NCBI RefSeq assembly: GCF_028389875.1
Contig: NC_084669.1
Span: 7,649,501 to 7,713,500, forward strand
Source of the DNA: Rhea pennata
Taxonomy: Eukaryota > Chordata > Aves > Rheiformes > Rheidae
Direction: 5' to 3'
DNA length: 64,000 bases
Part shown: piece by piece, positions 1 to 15,300 of the stretch
Layout of the letters: every line of letters starts with the position of its first letter
How positions within the stretch are numbered: position 1 is the stretch's first letter
Made by a program: the position numbers and the translations under genes
The notes under the pieces: model-generated
Databases searched by the model: none
The model's input: only the letters and a program-made list of their open reading frames with translations
Told to the model about the DNA's origin: nothing

Positions 1-2307
1 TCTCTGGAGGCTTGGAAAATGTTAAAAACATACATATTTGGTAAAATTTTGGGTTGCCTGATGTGTCAGAATATTATTAGGAACCCATAATGAGTTTCCT
101 CCAGCCGAACAGAACATTTTCCCTGTTAATTTCTGCCAGGTTTTCCATAGTCCCAAAGGGGAAAAGTCCTCATCTATCAGTTCCAAATTACTAGAACTGT
201 AAGGTTGAGAATATCATCATTATTGAAAACTCAAAAACTGTAAGTAGAGGATCTATTTATAATGTTTTGCTACTTGGTCTCCTGCTGTGCTGAATCAAGT
301 GTCCCTGCTCTTAAAGTCATAGGTCCTTTATTCTGCACTGATGGAAACAGTTTCATACAATTTTAGATGTCCCACTGGGACAGCTCATTGTAACTGTTGT
401 ATTAATCACTCTTCAGATTTACAATATCCCTAATACTATATCTGTGTTCGTAGTCATCCTCCATCTGTAGATTTGTAAGTTCATAATTTTCTTTATCTTT
501 CCTAAAAATCAAAACCCTCCCGCCCTCATCATTTATGATATCCAGAGCAAAAGTGAGGAATTAAATTCACCAATCCAATTCACCTGGGTATGTCCTTAAG
601 TCTTTCTGTATACCAATTAAATTATACTGTTTACAAGAAAGGGAGAAAACCTGACAAAAAAAGTGAAATCTTTATTAAGTACACTGTTAAAACTAGGTAA
701 TAAATTGTTGTTCATGCTATAGAGAAATTCAGTACATTTTCCACCTAGTACATTCTCCAATCTTATTTTTGCTCCATAACTAATATCCACTGCTGGAGAG
801 CACAGCCTCTCTGAATAAAGCTCTCACAGACATACTGAAATTATAGACTGCATTCTGATTTCCCATATGTTAAAGAAATACAGTATGATGCCAATTACTT
901 CAGGGGGAATGACTCTGGATTTATACCACTGTATCTGAGATCATAATTTGACTCCTTGTGAGTAATTGAGGTCATGTGTCTTCCTTTTTAACCTCATCAC
1001 TGTAATGCCTACGCCTCATGCTGGAGGGTGAATAGCTTGAACCATCCCAGATGACTGAGTCATGAACATTTTTTCTAGATGAATACATGAGAGTTTATAT
1101 GAGAGCAAGTAATTGCTCTTCGTATGTGCTTGGGATATTATTTCATTAAGCAAACTACTCCCCGTTCATGCAGAAGCCCTAAAGATCAAGCAGCTGCTAG
1201 TGCCAAATTAAGTTTTCCTTTGGGTCAGAGCACAAAGTCAAAACTCTTGGGTCCTTTTTCATTAAGTTACTCAATTTGTGACTTTGAGCAAACTCTTAAG
1301 CATCTCTGTGCACAGTCACATACCTATAAAATGGAGCTAAAGCTAAAGCTTTACTTTATGAGGGAAAGGAGATGTGAAAGTTAATCACATAGGGCCAAAT
1401 TTTGTCCTCTTACTCATATTGAAATAATTCCTTATTCTATGTTCCTTAGCTTTTTGGCTCCATAACTTCACTGAGAAAAGCATAATTTGATGTATTTGTT
1501 TACTCCTGGCTGTCAAAGTTGGTAACACACTCTGAAACTCTCCAGTGAAAGCTATCCTAGAAATACAAAGTGTTCCTGTGACTCAAGTTCACTCTTTGGT
1601 TGCAGATTCAACATTTCACTTCCTCGGCTTATGAGACAGGTAGTTATTACAACGCTCTTTCCTATCTCCTAACACCTACTTAAAAAGAAATCACTTCTTC
1701 TGCTCCTGTATTCAGGGCACAGCAATCTATTTAAACTTTCCTTTCAACAAGCAGGAAATCACTAAAATCAACCTCCATCCCTCTCCCCTTTGAGGGAGTG
1801 CTGTCTTGTTACATTAAACCTTTACAAATAATGCCTATAGTATATCTTTAACTTTGCTTTTTGTTTTACTCATGAAGGACCTCAGCTTTGAGACTGAAAG
1901 GACTTCATTAAAGCCATGAGCAACATTAGAGTACAAGAACAAGAGGGAAAACAGAAGTTCCTCTTCCCATTGAGAGAGTTTTAATGTGCCCACAGTAGGG
2001 AGTTTAGGCTTTAGATCAAGACCTTTGCACCATGTTGTATCAGTGGGACCCCTCAGCATAAAAACATTATATTAAGGTAAAGCTGCACATTATCAGGTAT
2101 GTTTATATAAATACATAAATTGGAGAATATTATATCCATTTCATACATGTGTAAGTACCTATATAAATTAAAAGGCTCTGAAGGTCTTCTTCATTAATTT
2201 TTCCCTTAGTAGTAGCTTTCATCCTTATAAGTAACTTTGAAGCTATAATAACCAAGGCTAGTGATTGAAAACTCTCTACTCAGTAGATACACACCCAGTA
2301 TCCTCAG

Positions 2308-2323
2308 CACACACACACACACA
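2308..2323. repeat. (CA)8 microsatellite
   Basis: Eight uninterrupted CA units in intergenic DNA. Likely polymorphic; no function is implied. Confidence 0.9.
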
Positions 2324-5300
2324 ATGGACACCTCTTACCTTCTCTTAATGCACAAGCTGTAGGGTCCAGAGCCACCAGAACTAGATGTGTTCCAGAGATC
2401 TATTAGTGCACACACTAAAGAGTGTATTTATGATACCACAAATATTTAAGTGTGGTCTCTGCAAGTGGGAGGAGAAACTGCTCTCTCCAAAAGCTTTTGG
2501 CCCCAGAATTTCCCTATCTTGCCAGCCTGCATGCATCCCCCTGAAGCTGTGGGTTTAGTGGGAAGGCTTCAGATAGTCATCTGGTATCTCTTATTATGCT
2601 CATAAAAAGAGCCGGTGAGAACTCCTTACATATCATTATATATATTCAAGTTTCCACAGGACAGTGCAACACTTCCAGGAAAGGAGAGAAAGTGTGTGGT
2701 TGATGCTAAGATGTTATGGGATTCATTTGCCAGGCAGCAAGTGGAAGGGTAAGGAAAGAAGGATCTTGCCAATATGTCTTGGAAAATTCTGGCCGCTCCT
2801 TGCCATCTCTGCTTTCTTGTTAGAGAAATTCAGCTTTACTGGTGTAACATATGGTGTGACTATGAAATCAGGCTGATGAAAACACCGTTTAAACTTGATA
2901 TTCAATCTCCTGTTTTGGGCTGATAAATGACTTTCCCGAAATATGCCACTTTACAGGATGGTCACCTTTTCCCCTAGCTTGAGCAAGAGCCAAACGGAGC
3001 CTCTGAATCCAAATTGTCTCATAGTTTATGCCTTCAACTGAAAATAAGGAATCAGATTCCATCCCTCAGGCTGAGTGGCTTCTTACTCTGTAATTCTATT
3101 GAAAACAGTGGGGACTACTTGTGGGGTTAAAAGATGTATTGGCATGGCATATGGGTCACTGACTTTGGTTACAAATACCCATTCACCTTGTTTGTTTATT
3201 TCTGTATTAAAAGCCACTGACACCTACAGTTGCTGCAGTGTATTAGGACTGAAGTACAATGGCTGAGCTTTGCTGCCTGCTTGGTTCTCCCAGGATGTGT
3301 AAAGAAAGTCAGGGTCTGTAATGATGGACATATTCTGGCCAAAATGGCACTGTGTATTCTCTAGTACTTTTTGTTTTCTTCCTCCACCCAGTTAGACTTC
3401 CAGCCACCCTGGAAAAGTGGCATATGCTCCACTTGGTTGCCCCTTCTTAGAGAGAAAGTAGCTTTTCTACTAGTAGAGTGAAAAAGACATTCCATGTGCA
3501 TGGTCTTGCTGCTTCTTTTCCTGAGCAAAGTCAGTTGATAAACTGAAGTACCTGCTTTGTGTATCCTCTTTGCATGTAGGTACATGAATACTTTATTTCA
3601 TTTTCCATGACATTAATATAGCTCTGCATATAAGGATGTAATGCCATTTCCCCACGATATGAATATGGCTCTGCATGTAAGGAAATAGAAGGCAAAGACA
3701 AGCTATGCAGAAAGAGCTCCTTGTGCTATCCTTTAGCCTTTAGTAGAACTGCTTGGAAATTTCAGAGAGAAAAAAATTCCACTGGCAAAATTCCAGGTTG
3801 ATTAAATCAAAACGAACCTCCCAGCAGAAATCAGATGAGTTTCTCAGGTTTCCGATGAGCTCAGTGGGTTGGTAGGCTGTTGCTGAGCCTGGTGCCTGGG
3901 AGACCCTTAGCTCAATCCAATTAGATCCACAGCTCTCTTAGATAACTGGGTGTTAGTCACCATAGTCTTTATCTGGCGAGGTCACTACAAGTAATTCATC
4001 AAATTGATGTAATCCACACTAGACCAATCTTTTGGGTTGGGTGAGGATGCTCTAAGGCCATACTCTGCTCCTGTAATGAAGCTCCAGAATTCCAGAACTC
4101 ACCAGTCCTCTGCTTCTGAAAATATCTGAACCGCCCTAACCACCCCTGCCTCCCAAACTGATTCACAAGAGGAAGAAACCTACTCAAAAAACACACTTAA
4201 AATTTAGTTTAAAATACTCTAAGGTAGCAAGAAGGAGTTCAAAGGCATTAAATTTTGGTTGCCTGTCATAATTTAATTACACCTTGTGCATAAAATAGAG
4301 TTTTCATACTTCTGTATGTCTGGTCCTACTCTCCTTTCTCCTTCCAGGCTGTCATCCAGCTTCAGGGTCTCTACCATAGCTGTCTGTTTCCTTAGCTTAG
4401 GCTTTCTACTACATCTCTTAAGCTCATCTGGTCCCAGGTTCATCCTTCTCCATAAAATCCCTTTCTCATCCAAATCTTCACATCAGCTATTACTTTCTTG
4501 TTCCAGTTCCTGCCCCCTTTGTGTTCATATCTGACTGGTCACCTCTCTTCATTTGCCTAGCTGGATGCTGCCAAGGTAGAGATGAATGAAAGCCCAAGAA
4601 AGGCTTTTTCCTTTTAGTTTTGGGGAGTGGTCTGACTCTGGAAATGGTAAGCAACTGGAAATGGCAACTAAAATATAAGCCTAAACCCCAGTTCCCCAGT
4701 GCTGGAGCATTTGAGGCTGGTCTATAAATAGCTTGGGAACCACTGGGTTTGTTCTGTTTGCCTGAAAGGAACAAATCTTAGAAGAATCCAATTATTAATC
4801 TCTAGAAGTCTCTACTGAGCATACATGATTTTTCTTTCAAATTTCTTTCTTGGAAAATAGATGAATATTTTTATCCTTTTTTCAGCTTGAGGCAGAAATC
4901 TAACATGGAAATTTTCAGCTTGAATGATGAAAGTTTAGTAACATTATATGGAATGGGAAATAAAGCCTTCTCCTGGGAAGTACTGAGCAACCTGGACATG
5001 AAGTGGGACTGTTGCAGTGTGGGACAGACCCAAGCCCAACAGTGTTCAGCAGAGCACTGAACTGGCCAGAGGTGGTTAGTGGTGTCAGACCTTCCAGAAC
5101 ACTGCCATTAGTGTATAAATGTGTATGATCTGGCCTGATGTCTCAGGGAAGTGAGGTTAATTTCTGGTTTCATGATGTTTTCCACGTGACTTAACCAGTA
5201 TGTCCTTCATTTTTTCCTTTTTTCTCACCTCTCCGTAAAATCAGTCTTACCCAAATCTTCTCTTTTCCCTTCCCAGTGCCCTAATTCATCTATTCATATC

Positions 5301-5565
5301 AGACTGCCCTCTCCTCCTATCTAGGAGCATTCCAACAGAGTAGAGAAAAGTTTTCACAGAAAGGAATCAATTTGTCCTTTTACCTGTTACCTTCTTTGAT
5401 CACATATCTTCAGAAGCAGACCTGTCTTTTACTTTATGTCTATGCAAGTTCCCAACACAGTGGACTTGACCTAGACAGGACTGGTCTTTAATGACCTGGC
5501 AGGCACTTTGTTTCTGATTCTCTTTGAAATGTATAATACAGAAGATCAGCCCTTTATCCTCCCTT

Positions 5566-5585
5566 CCCCCCCCCCCCCCCCCCCC
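5566..5585. repeat. Poly(C)20 tract
   Basis: Twenty consecutive C on the + strand, preceded by a short C/T-rich stretch. The complementary strand is G20, able in principle to form a G-quadruplex, with an i-motif on the C strand. The exact length may be affected by sequencing slippage. Confidence 0.85.
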
Positions 5586-6289
5586 GTAGATTTGCACTGT
5601 TTTCATAGAAGAGATAAGGAGAAGGGTGGTGATTACCTGGCTATTTAGCATCAGCTGCAGGAAAACACTGAGCACCTGACCAGCACCCACTCCCACCTGT
5701 CTCCTAGTGTCCCCTAGCTCATGAGCTTAGACTGCTTGGAGTTCCTCTTGCTGCTTGTTGACCCTGATGTGGTATCGTCACTCTAAAAGCCTCAATTTCT
5801 TCCCCTTGATCCTGAAGCCTCTTCCTCCATGATAGGATCTTGTCTGATAATGTAAGAAAACACCCTGTTTATGTGTTGCTTTGCTTTTATAAAGAAGGTG
5901 TCAGGTGTGCTATTCTGACTTAGGAAAAGGAGCTACCAATCTATCATTAACAATATTCATAGGGAAAATAGTATTTTATTTTCTCTAAGTTAGGACTTTT
6001 TGGTTTGTTCTTGTGAAAGTCATATGGTTCTCTGAAATGGATCAGTAGTGACATCCAGTGGCCATTTATGAGGTGTCTGTAATTATTTTGGGTTGAAACA
6101 GAGTTATCTGGATCTACTACATACTTACAAAACCTGCTAAAAGTATTGTGTATGCAAAAATCTTTGTATCATTTTTATAAATAATACTGTCAAGGGAGTG
6201 GAGAAAAACAGCAAATCCACTCAAATCAGCTTTTTCAGGGGCTAGTGCAACAAATTTTCTTTGGAACAATTGCTCATATTATTGCCCAT

Positions 6290-6315
6290 ATTATGTGGGC
6301 TCCAGCCCACATAAT
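6290..6315. repeat. 26-nt near-perfect palindrome
   Basis: Two 12-nt arms (left arm ATTATGTGGGCT, right arm its exact reverse complement) are separated by only CC. Pairing stops immediately outside the arms. It could extrude as a cruciform or fold as a short RNA hairpin. Confidence 0.9.
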
Positions 6316-9300
6316 GAAGTATGTCCACTCCCATTTGGGCTGAACTTTTTAAAGAAGCTTTATTCACTCTATCAGATATTTTAAAAAGAATAAAGTGGAT
6401 AAAGGTTTTAAGGAAGAACTTTTAATGCTTATGCAGGTTGGCAGCTTGTTTTTATTAGTATTGTCAAAGAACTTTGTGAATCCCAGATGGAATCTATTTT
6501 TTTCTGTTTGGCTTCTTATACTTTATCTGACCATGCTGCCTGAATGAAGGGACTATCTGCACTATATAGAGTTGTACAGATGTCATGATTCATATATAAA
6601 GGGGTAAGGGAGCTACTAATAAAGCTTTTTTTCCTCTTCTTTAGAGGGAAATGTGTATGAAATATGCAGTTTCCCAGTGCAGATACTGTAAAACATTCAT
6701 AGCATATTTCCAGTGTTTTAGTAATAGGTCTAGCTGAACCTTGCAAATTTAGACTGTATAGTTCTGGTTAGCCCTAGATCTAGGCAGTCTGAGTACAACT
6801 TTGCAATCCTACATTACAAGCAATTTTGTCTTTTATCATATAAACATGATTTTCTGTACTACAATGTGCTAAATATTTTAAGCTTTCAGATAGCTCATTG
6901 ACCTTGAGCAAAATAGGAGCCCTTTCTTGGACCACGCTGTTTTTCCTGGTGCCTGATCCAAGATTATAGAGTACCTTAGTTCCTGAACTAGAACATGAAG
7001 CAGACCACAGACTAGTGAATCAGCTGTTTCATACAGTTTAGGGAACCTGCAGAAGAACTTGCTTCTCTCAGTACATTAGAAGAATACTTAACCAGTCTAC
7101 TTTGCAGTCAGGAAAACAGCACATCATGAGCAATGTAAAAAACATTTTTTATTTACTAACTGTGAAATAGGAAATGCTCAACTCCCTCTGTGAGACAATA
7201 GGCCTTTCTTTACAAAAATGCTGACATGGTGTCTCTAAAGAAAATCCGCAATAAAATACTGCTTCTCATTGGAGCTCCCTTGCAATTTAAGGAGTTAGAT
7301 TTACAAACTCTCTGACAGTCTCTTGCTTTCTGTTGAATTCTAATCTTAACTGACTGCTGTGGTTCAGTTCAGGGTTCAGAGAGATAATCAAGTTACTGTT
7401 GGTTAAAGAGGTACTATGTGTTAGTCAACGCTGGGGGCTCAACCACATGCATACTTCTAGACCCTCACAAACACAAGGCAAAAATGTATTATCTTAAATC
7501 TTTTTCACTGACACTTAAATGAACACATTTTTCCTCAAACAGGGGGCAGGCCAAGAGCATGTGGCTCCACTGCTGCATAGTAAGTGACTCATTACACTGC
7601 AGTCTTGAGCCTTGAGCTTTGGTAATGTTCTTGCTTGTTTTATGACACTGGTGTACTTGTTTGCACTTGAGCCAGGGTATTGCATTCAGGCACCTAAACA
7701 ACAGATTTTGCACAAAGTTCTAAACTTTAATTCTTAGTTATGGGAAGTATTGGGGTAAAAACTCCCTTCATTACCCAATGTTTACATTTAGGATATAGGT
7801 GCTTTGGGGAGTGACAATATGTACAGAGTCTAAAAATGTATACATGGAAACTAAAAAGCAGGGGCACTTAAGCCAGACTTTCAGATCCTGCTGATACTTT
7901 ATTGACATGATAGCTTAATGAAATATACTACTTGTCTGCTTAGTGTGGTTGCTTAAGGATATGATGACTGACATTTCTAGCATGTGGCCTTTTGTTCTGT
8001 GATTATAAGGATGGCAGTTATTTCTCTTCTTCTCCCATTTTCAGCAATGCTTGTTTACTTACTTAGCCATGATTAGGATTAAAAGATGCTAGGGCTACAA
8101 ATAAGACACAGATGTCAGTAGGCTCATATTATTTAATGGTAAAGTACCAAATATATATATAATTATTAATATTCAGCTAGTACTTAATCATATGGTAGAT
8201 TTTTCATGTTAGTTTCTAGTAGAGGTGGGTATCTTCAGAAAAGCCTGATTCTGCTTCTTTCAGAAAACTTTGGAGTGACTTCTTAATTAATTGTGAGTAT
8301 TATATTCAAGGAACTTACTGATACTGCAGCAATAAAACTACCACCTCTCTCCTAATGTGCTGAACAGACTGAGAAGTTCATTATTATCTAGAAGTCTGAT
8401 GTCTAATAAGGAAACAGAAGGGGAAAGTTTTAGACAGGGACTATCTCCATAGATACTCTGCACTACTTACAGATGTAAGGATACCTGGGTATCCTGCTGT
8501 AATAGGATCTGAAACACCCTATCAGCAATGGGAGAGTTAACATACTGCCATTAATTGATATCTGACTTGTCTATATATCTGAGGAAGATATTAGACTGCA
8601 AAGGAGGACTTAAAAGTGGAGAGCTTTAGACAATTGGTGCTAGGTAGGTGGTACAGCAGTTGAAAGTAAGGAAGAAGGAAATAAATGAGCAATCCTGGTT
8701 TCTAGCAGAATCTTTATGAGGTAGTGTAAGTCTAGCAGGTGCTAATTGTCCTGTCTTAATAGGATTAAACTTGGCTGAATTCAGAGCAAATAGAAACATT
8801 TAAGAGTTTGTAGGTTTGTCGGTTCACTAAGAAATGAAACCAGAAAAGGGATGGGGGAGGGTGGGCTTTTTTTTTTTTTAACCTTTAAAATTCCTAGAAG
8901 GGATATAGTCCTTGGGTCATCCATCTGTATGGGGAGGGGAGAGAGCATAATATGATGGTAGGGTAGTAGCTAACTGGGGCAGCTGGAAGCTGAAGAGTTG
9001 ATGACTGATCATATAGTGACACGCAGCCCTGAGTGAGGTATGTTTGTGCTTGGATGCCTCTGTCTTTTGCTAAACCTTAATGTCCCTAGCACTGTGGGGA
9101 AGGATTTACTATAGCTATCTGCTGCTAGAGATACAGAACATATAGATTCAGTTCTTCTGCATGTGGAAGAGAGAACTACTTTGTCTATACTGTCATGCTG
9201 GCTGTATCTCTCTCGCCTTTTTTTTTTCTTCCATAGAAAGAAATGAAGAGGGAATGATGGAATCCTTTGAGCTTCCTCAAAAGTAAATCCTGTGAAGGAA

Positions 9301-12300
9301 AATGGATTTTTTTTTTCCTTGATAAACAACAACAAAAAGGTAAATAAATGTTTTAGCATTGCCTGGCTCCACTGACAAGGCCAGCTTGTGCTGAACTGGA
9401 TATGGATGAAACAATAAAACTGCACAGATGTCTAGTTTCATGTAGGTGCTTGGAACAAAAATAGTGGAGCGATGTAGGGGCAATTGTTAACAGTGGAAGG
9501 ACTGTGGTAGCACTGGAATTCACCCTTTGCCTCATGCTCCTAACCCCATGTGAAGAAAAGAACACAGTGTTTGCAGAGGGGGAAACAGTATCTGAAACCC
9601 TACTTTTTCCCCTATAGGTTTTTTTTCCCTCCCTCTGCTGGAAAGCCCTCTCTCTTCATACACTGGAAACGCAAACAATGCATAATGGTATACTCTGAGT
9701 AGCTAATGCAGCACTGAACTGAAAACTCTGTCTTGCAGCCTGCACAAGGGACCAATAAAGTAATTGCTCCCCGCGAAGCAATAACAGAAAAACAAAAGGG
9801 CTGATATGGTACAAAACTATATGTTAACTTTTGTTAAAGGAATTTGTGCAGTCTGGCCAGAAAAGTCTCAGCTATCGAGACAATTGGGAAGTAGGTTACT
9901 TGCTTTGTCATGCTGTTGCTAGAAAAAGTGGATCTCCCAAAGGCCGTTGGGAGTAACTGGATTCAATGCCGATTTTAAGTGGACCTCTCACAGGCCTCTC
10001 ACATGTCAATGCAGACAAGTGTAACATCTGCTGGGTATTTCTTACCTTCTCTCAGCTGTCCTCTTAGGACCTCTCCCAAAGAAAATGATTCATTGTAGTG
10101 CTCTTCATTATCTACAGATGAGGAAACTAAATATAGTAGTGGGAAATGTACTCATGATTTTAAATAAATGGCAAGAAATCGGGACTGGGCTTTCTGGTGA
10201 AGGCGGCAGTTGTCATAGACGAAAAAAGAATTTGATGATGTGTATTTTTTTAATGTGTGAAGGCAAGTTTCCTTGTGCTATTGATCAATGTTTCTAGATG
10301 TGTTCTAGATCAATGTTTAATAAAGTGGCAAAAAAGGAGAAAGCTGTAAATCTTCTTATAGTTACCTGGGTTTGCCTACACAACTCTAAAGCTTTCCTAT
10401 TACTGTCAATAAGTAGCACTGAATCCAAGCATATAGATAAGATATAATGGCATATTATGGCCTGTGAAGGAATTGAATTTAGGTTTTCCAGTATTCCTGT
10501 GTTGCTAGATTTGATATCACACTACAGGAAATGGGGTTGGACAAATCTTGACAATATGTTATGGTCTAATGTTTTTTACTCTTCTGTTCTACTTTCTAGC
10601 TTGCAGACACTGATCTGCTCTGGAGAACGTATGTGCTGGCTTTGCAACTTTTGTTACTCAAGGAAAACTAAGTTTCACTGCTTAGTGCCCTAAAAGTACT
10701 GTGGGGATAAAGTTCTACACTCTGTTTTTTTCTTCAGGCCATGACTACTTCTGTATCTCCAGAAGAAGTTGCACAAAGAATCACACTTTTTTGTTGGTTG
10801 GTCAGTGAGGCTTTTTATGTATACAGGGTACAGGGAACCTGAGGGATGAAACTAAGTCTCTGTGTAGTTAACTCTGCAGGCACTTAAGTAATGACCTGGA
10901 ATGTATCCAAAACTTAATTAAAAAGAAAAGAAAAAAGGAAAAGAAAAAGATTAGGTAATACTTCTTTTTCTTTGATTATGACCATCCTCTATGTGCTTTT
11001 TTATCCACTCAGTTACTTGCTGGTGTTTTCATTGCATTTACAAAGTGATAGGCTATGGTTATCAAGTTCCCCTTCTGCTACTTCATCTAAGTATGCAAGA
11101 ACATACATACTGTCTGTCAGACCAAATCAGGACTTGATTAATTTCCTTAAATGAGCTAATAAGCAAGCAGGTGCCAGCCAAAAAAAAAAAAGGTAAACCA
11201 AGACAATGTCAAAAAGATCTACAGTGGTATTTTTTCAGATAAAAATAAGTGAAAAGAAATGTATGAGATTCATTGAACATGAAATCTTCAAATGTAAGGA
11301 TCAGACCTTGTAAATTCTCATTATCCATCAGAGATTCTGAACAACTGAAGCACTGAAGTACATCAGTAGTATTGCTGAAACTACTTATAGTTGGGTTCCA
11401 TGCATAAGCAATGGAGTATGGAAAGGAAATGTGCTTGTATGAAGATATGCATTCCTCAAAAAAGCTATGAAGCTAAAACTTTTAATGGCTAGGAAGAGTC
11501 ATTTTTATATTGTTTACCAAAATCCATCATTTCTAAATGTTTCTCTATCAGAAAAGAGCACTTTGTATTGCCAGTAAATGGGATAATAAAGAAGTGTAAA
11601 AGATGAGTCACTAAACCACAGCAAAAGGAAATGCAGTGTTAGCAACCGCAGCACCCTCACTTGGCCCTGTATTCTTTTGATAGAGTATAATGCAGTTTCC
11701 TGTAGCAGTGGTCTGCAACAAGAGCAACATTCAGCTTGATCAGGCAGATGAAGGTTATTTATTCTAGCTGTTCTGGACATATCTACATAACCTTTATTAA
11801 GAAGCTATCTAAATGGCTTGTAATTTTAGTAAATACGTTTATCCCAAACCTAAAGGTGTGACTTTGAGGCTTAAAAGCTAAGCTCTATCTTTTCAAAGGA
11901 TTCAGATAACAAAATACCTTCTGAAGATATGAAGAGACTTGGCTGTGCTGTTCGGTGAAAAGAAGAATTCATGTCATGGCACGAATCTCGGCTCAGCAGT
12001 CTAGTAGTCCTTTGTCTCCATGTTTGGTCCCTAAATTGATACAATACTGCCCTTGAATCCAAATACTGCCCAGATCCAAAGCAAAATTACCCTGTAAGCT
12101 ATGCCAGCTGAGTCCAGATGCAGAATAAAACAAGAATAAAATGTTCAGCCAGAATAACAAGTGGAGATAAAGGGCATGTTCTTTACCTCTGACTAAAACC
12201 ATTTTCTATAGATGGTGTTATGGCCAAAAAAAAAGAGACCCCCCCAAATGAAAACTAACCAGTTTGTGATACTACTACCGACACTACCAGAATCTGAAGG

Positions 12301-15300
12301 TTTGGAGGAAAGAGAAAGGAAGAGTGAATGATATGTGCCAGAGTAGCAATAACTTGTTTCTAAATCCCTCTCTTTTGCCTCGGTGATTTCCTTGTTCACT
12401 AAAATTTGAACAGTTGCATGCCTGTAACAGCATCTATCTTGTGTCATATGAACTCTGTGTCCCCCAGTAAATGGATCTTTCCAATAAAAGATGCTAAAAA
12501 AACTAGTTATTCTAGAAGAGTCAGGTTTATGAGAGTAACTAGGGAAAAAAAAAGAAGTTGGTCTTGTGCAAGGGAATAATTCCCCTGTTTTGCAAGGATT
12601 TTACAAATAATTGGGCGTACAATTTACAAATAACTTGACTTTGAAAAATGTCCTTGACAGTGCCCTTTTACCACTCAGAAAGCAGGCGAGCTCAAATTAC
12701 AGCATCAGATATGCTGAGCAAATGGTGTAGAGGAAGTATTAATGCCCACAAATCTCCTGTGTAAAATCAAACACAGACAATTACCCCCATTATGAACCTA
12801 TGCTAAAACGGGCTACAGCTAGCAGCCTGTCCAGCTGCTGTTATGCATGGATCCTGAACAGATCTTGCAGTTGGTCCTATACCTTCAGATACTTTTCTCC
12901 TCTCACACATGCTTTGCTGCTATTTGTACCTATTGTATTAATCATTTACATAGCTGCTGATGGCTGCCCTTTTCCTAGAGATATGGAAAGCTCAGCCAAA
13001 CTGACACTGACAGACTCCCTCCCAGGCTTTCTCAGTAAGACTGCCAAGTGTATAAGTGAAAGGGGATTTGGTTCTTAAGACAGGAGAGCTTCTTGGATGA
13101 CTGCCATCCAGAACAGAACTGTAATCAGCTGAAGAAATCTGTGCTCTCTTGCTGAAAAAGGGGAAAAAGATAGAACCTCCCCAAATATAATGCTTTTAGG
13201 AGAGGCAAGAAGGCTGATAAACAGCTTCTCCCAGGCAATTCTTTCACATCACGATTTATCTCTTTTTAAATCTCTGCTAAAGAACTCTGGTCTCCCTTGA
13301 AGAGATTTAACATGTGACAGGGCTCACTTTTTTTTGCCTATCCTGGCTTGGATATTCTGTTCTGGGCAAGGCCTGTTGTCAAAATCCTACTTATTTCAGC
13401 TATTATTTCTTTCATCATTCTCAGCATTTAATTTATGTATTTTTTTAATCTATGATTGCTTCTTCTGCTGCCTTTGGTATCCTTTGTGTCTAACTTTCTT
13501 CAGAGAATGAGCAGAGGTGTTCATGAGTTTTAAGCTAATTAACAAGAGAATAGCAACTCGGAAGTCTATTAACAAACCTAGGCGGGTTGTTGTTTTACCC
13601 AGTATTTGTATTTATAGATTATTAATGAAATCCAAAACTGTGCACTACTGTGTATTATTGCCAGTTGTCTTTTAAGAAATTAACAATGAAGAGAAAGAGC
13701 TTTCTATTCCTTCCAGAAGTAAAACCACAGCTACCATGCTAACCAGGTCTGATCTTAGCTCACTCTCTACCTGTTTTACCTGCCTGGAATCTGCATTCCC
13801 TCTGCAAACTACTTTAACTTCTTTGGAGGATTATAAAGCTAGGAAAAGCAATGGGATAATCCTGATTAAGAAAACTGCTAGGTAGGAGGAAGTCTGGGAA
13901 TCTATGTCAGCATTATCTCAGTCTTTACATGGGAATTACTGGGGGATGAGGCTCTCGGGAAACAGTCCTGAAGGAGGCTGGGCAAGAAAAAAAAATTCTG
14001 CTTCATTTCTCAGAAAAATATTATCATTCTTCTTGTTCCTCCTACAAATGCAGCCATTTTTGATCAAAGAGAAAAAACTAATGGACTGTTTTTTTGTTGT
14101 ATTTCCTCCCTTAACAAGGTTCTGCTCCTGTAGCTGCTCCTCTGTTGCAGTGTCTGTTGCTGGTCTGTGGGCAGCCCCCCTCCCAGCATGGGGAAGCTAG
14201 GAGCTCTGGGAGACACTTTCCAACTCCTCCCTCCTCACCGTGATACATGCTCTCTCTGCCTCCTCCCAATCCAGCTCCTGAGCATGAAGCATCCTGTCAG
14301 TCTCTTGTTTTTCTATCCCTTTTCCATTGATTTTGTGCCATTAGTTTGGGGATCTTTGGCTGCAATCTGCTCAGCTTCCCCTATTTTGATCCCTTCTATT
14401 CCCATATTTTTTCTTCCTCCCAAGAGCAGAGGGAGTCCTTGCAAGTTATTTTTCCAGACCAGCCGCATTTTGATAAATAACTGTGCAATATTCAGTTGAT
14501 ACTTACTGTAAAGGAAAGAAAACATGCGATAATCTGTGGAAGAACAAGGCAGGGATCATCTTTTCATGTCTTGACAATGAGGTTTTGTTTGGTGACTAGA
14601 TCTTTGCAGCATCTGGAATGGAAATAGTTAAGATCTGTGTTCAAAAAAACCTGAACATGAGATTAAGGTAGAACATCTAAAAATATCAGTTCTTAATGTT
14701 GCTACGGAAACTTCTCTTATAGCCATTGACTTTATGTGCATCAATTATATTCCACATAGTCAACATTTTTCTCTCAGACTAGTGGAAGCTGACAGTACTC
14801 CCCTTGCATGAGATGGTATGTAGGAGCATACGGGTTGTGAAACAATAGAGATGGGGTTTATTCTGTTTTTTTAACTCTTTAAAAAATATAAATGTGTAGT
14901 TTAGTACTCCATTAAGAGTTTCTTGCAGTGTATTCATTATTTAACACATTTTGCCTCTACCAAAGCAAAAGTACTAATGATCAATACAATTGGAGTGATA
15001 TATGTAGAAATTCCACTATAAAAATAAAGGCTGTAATACATTTGGTTGATAGTTTATGAATCTAGAACTCTCTCAGCAAAATCTCAGTAGTTTCAGTGCA
15101 CAACTTTGGAATATTTTTTAAAAAGGGAAATACCATGTATTGACTTCATTGAAGTTTTTATTTGTCTTTAAGCCTAGTTGATCAGGCCACAGTTCTGAAG
15201 GCAGAAAATCTATTGCTAGTGCTTATATAGTAACACGGACTGCTTTTTTAAAAAATGTGTTTTGATAAAATGCTGCTGAGAAAAGCTGTTAAGTGAAAAT

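Noticed and set aside
13904-14499. Two overlapping frames (98 and 110 codons) in C/T-rich DNA
   Set aside because: Leu/Ser/Phe/Pro-rich translation typical of pyrimidine-rich noncoding DNA, with no family resemblance or exon structure.
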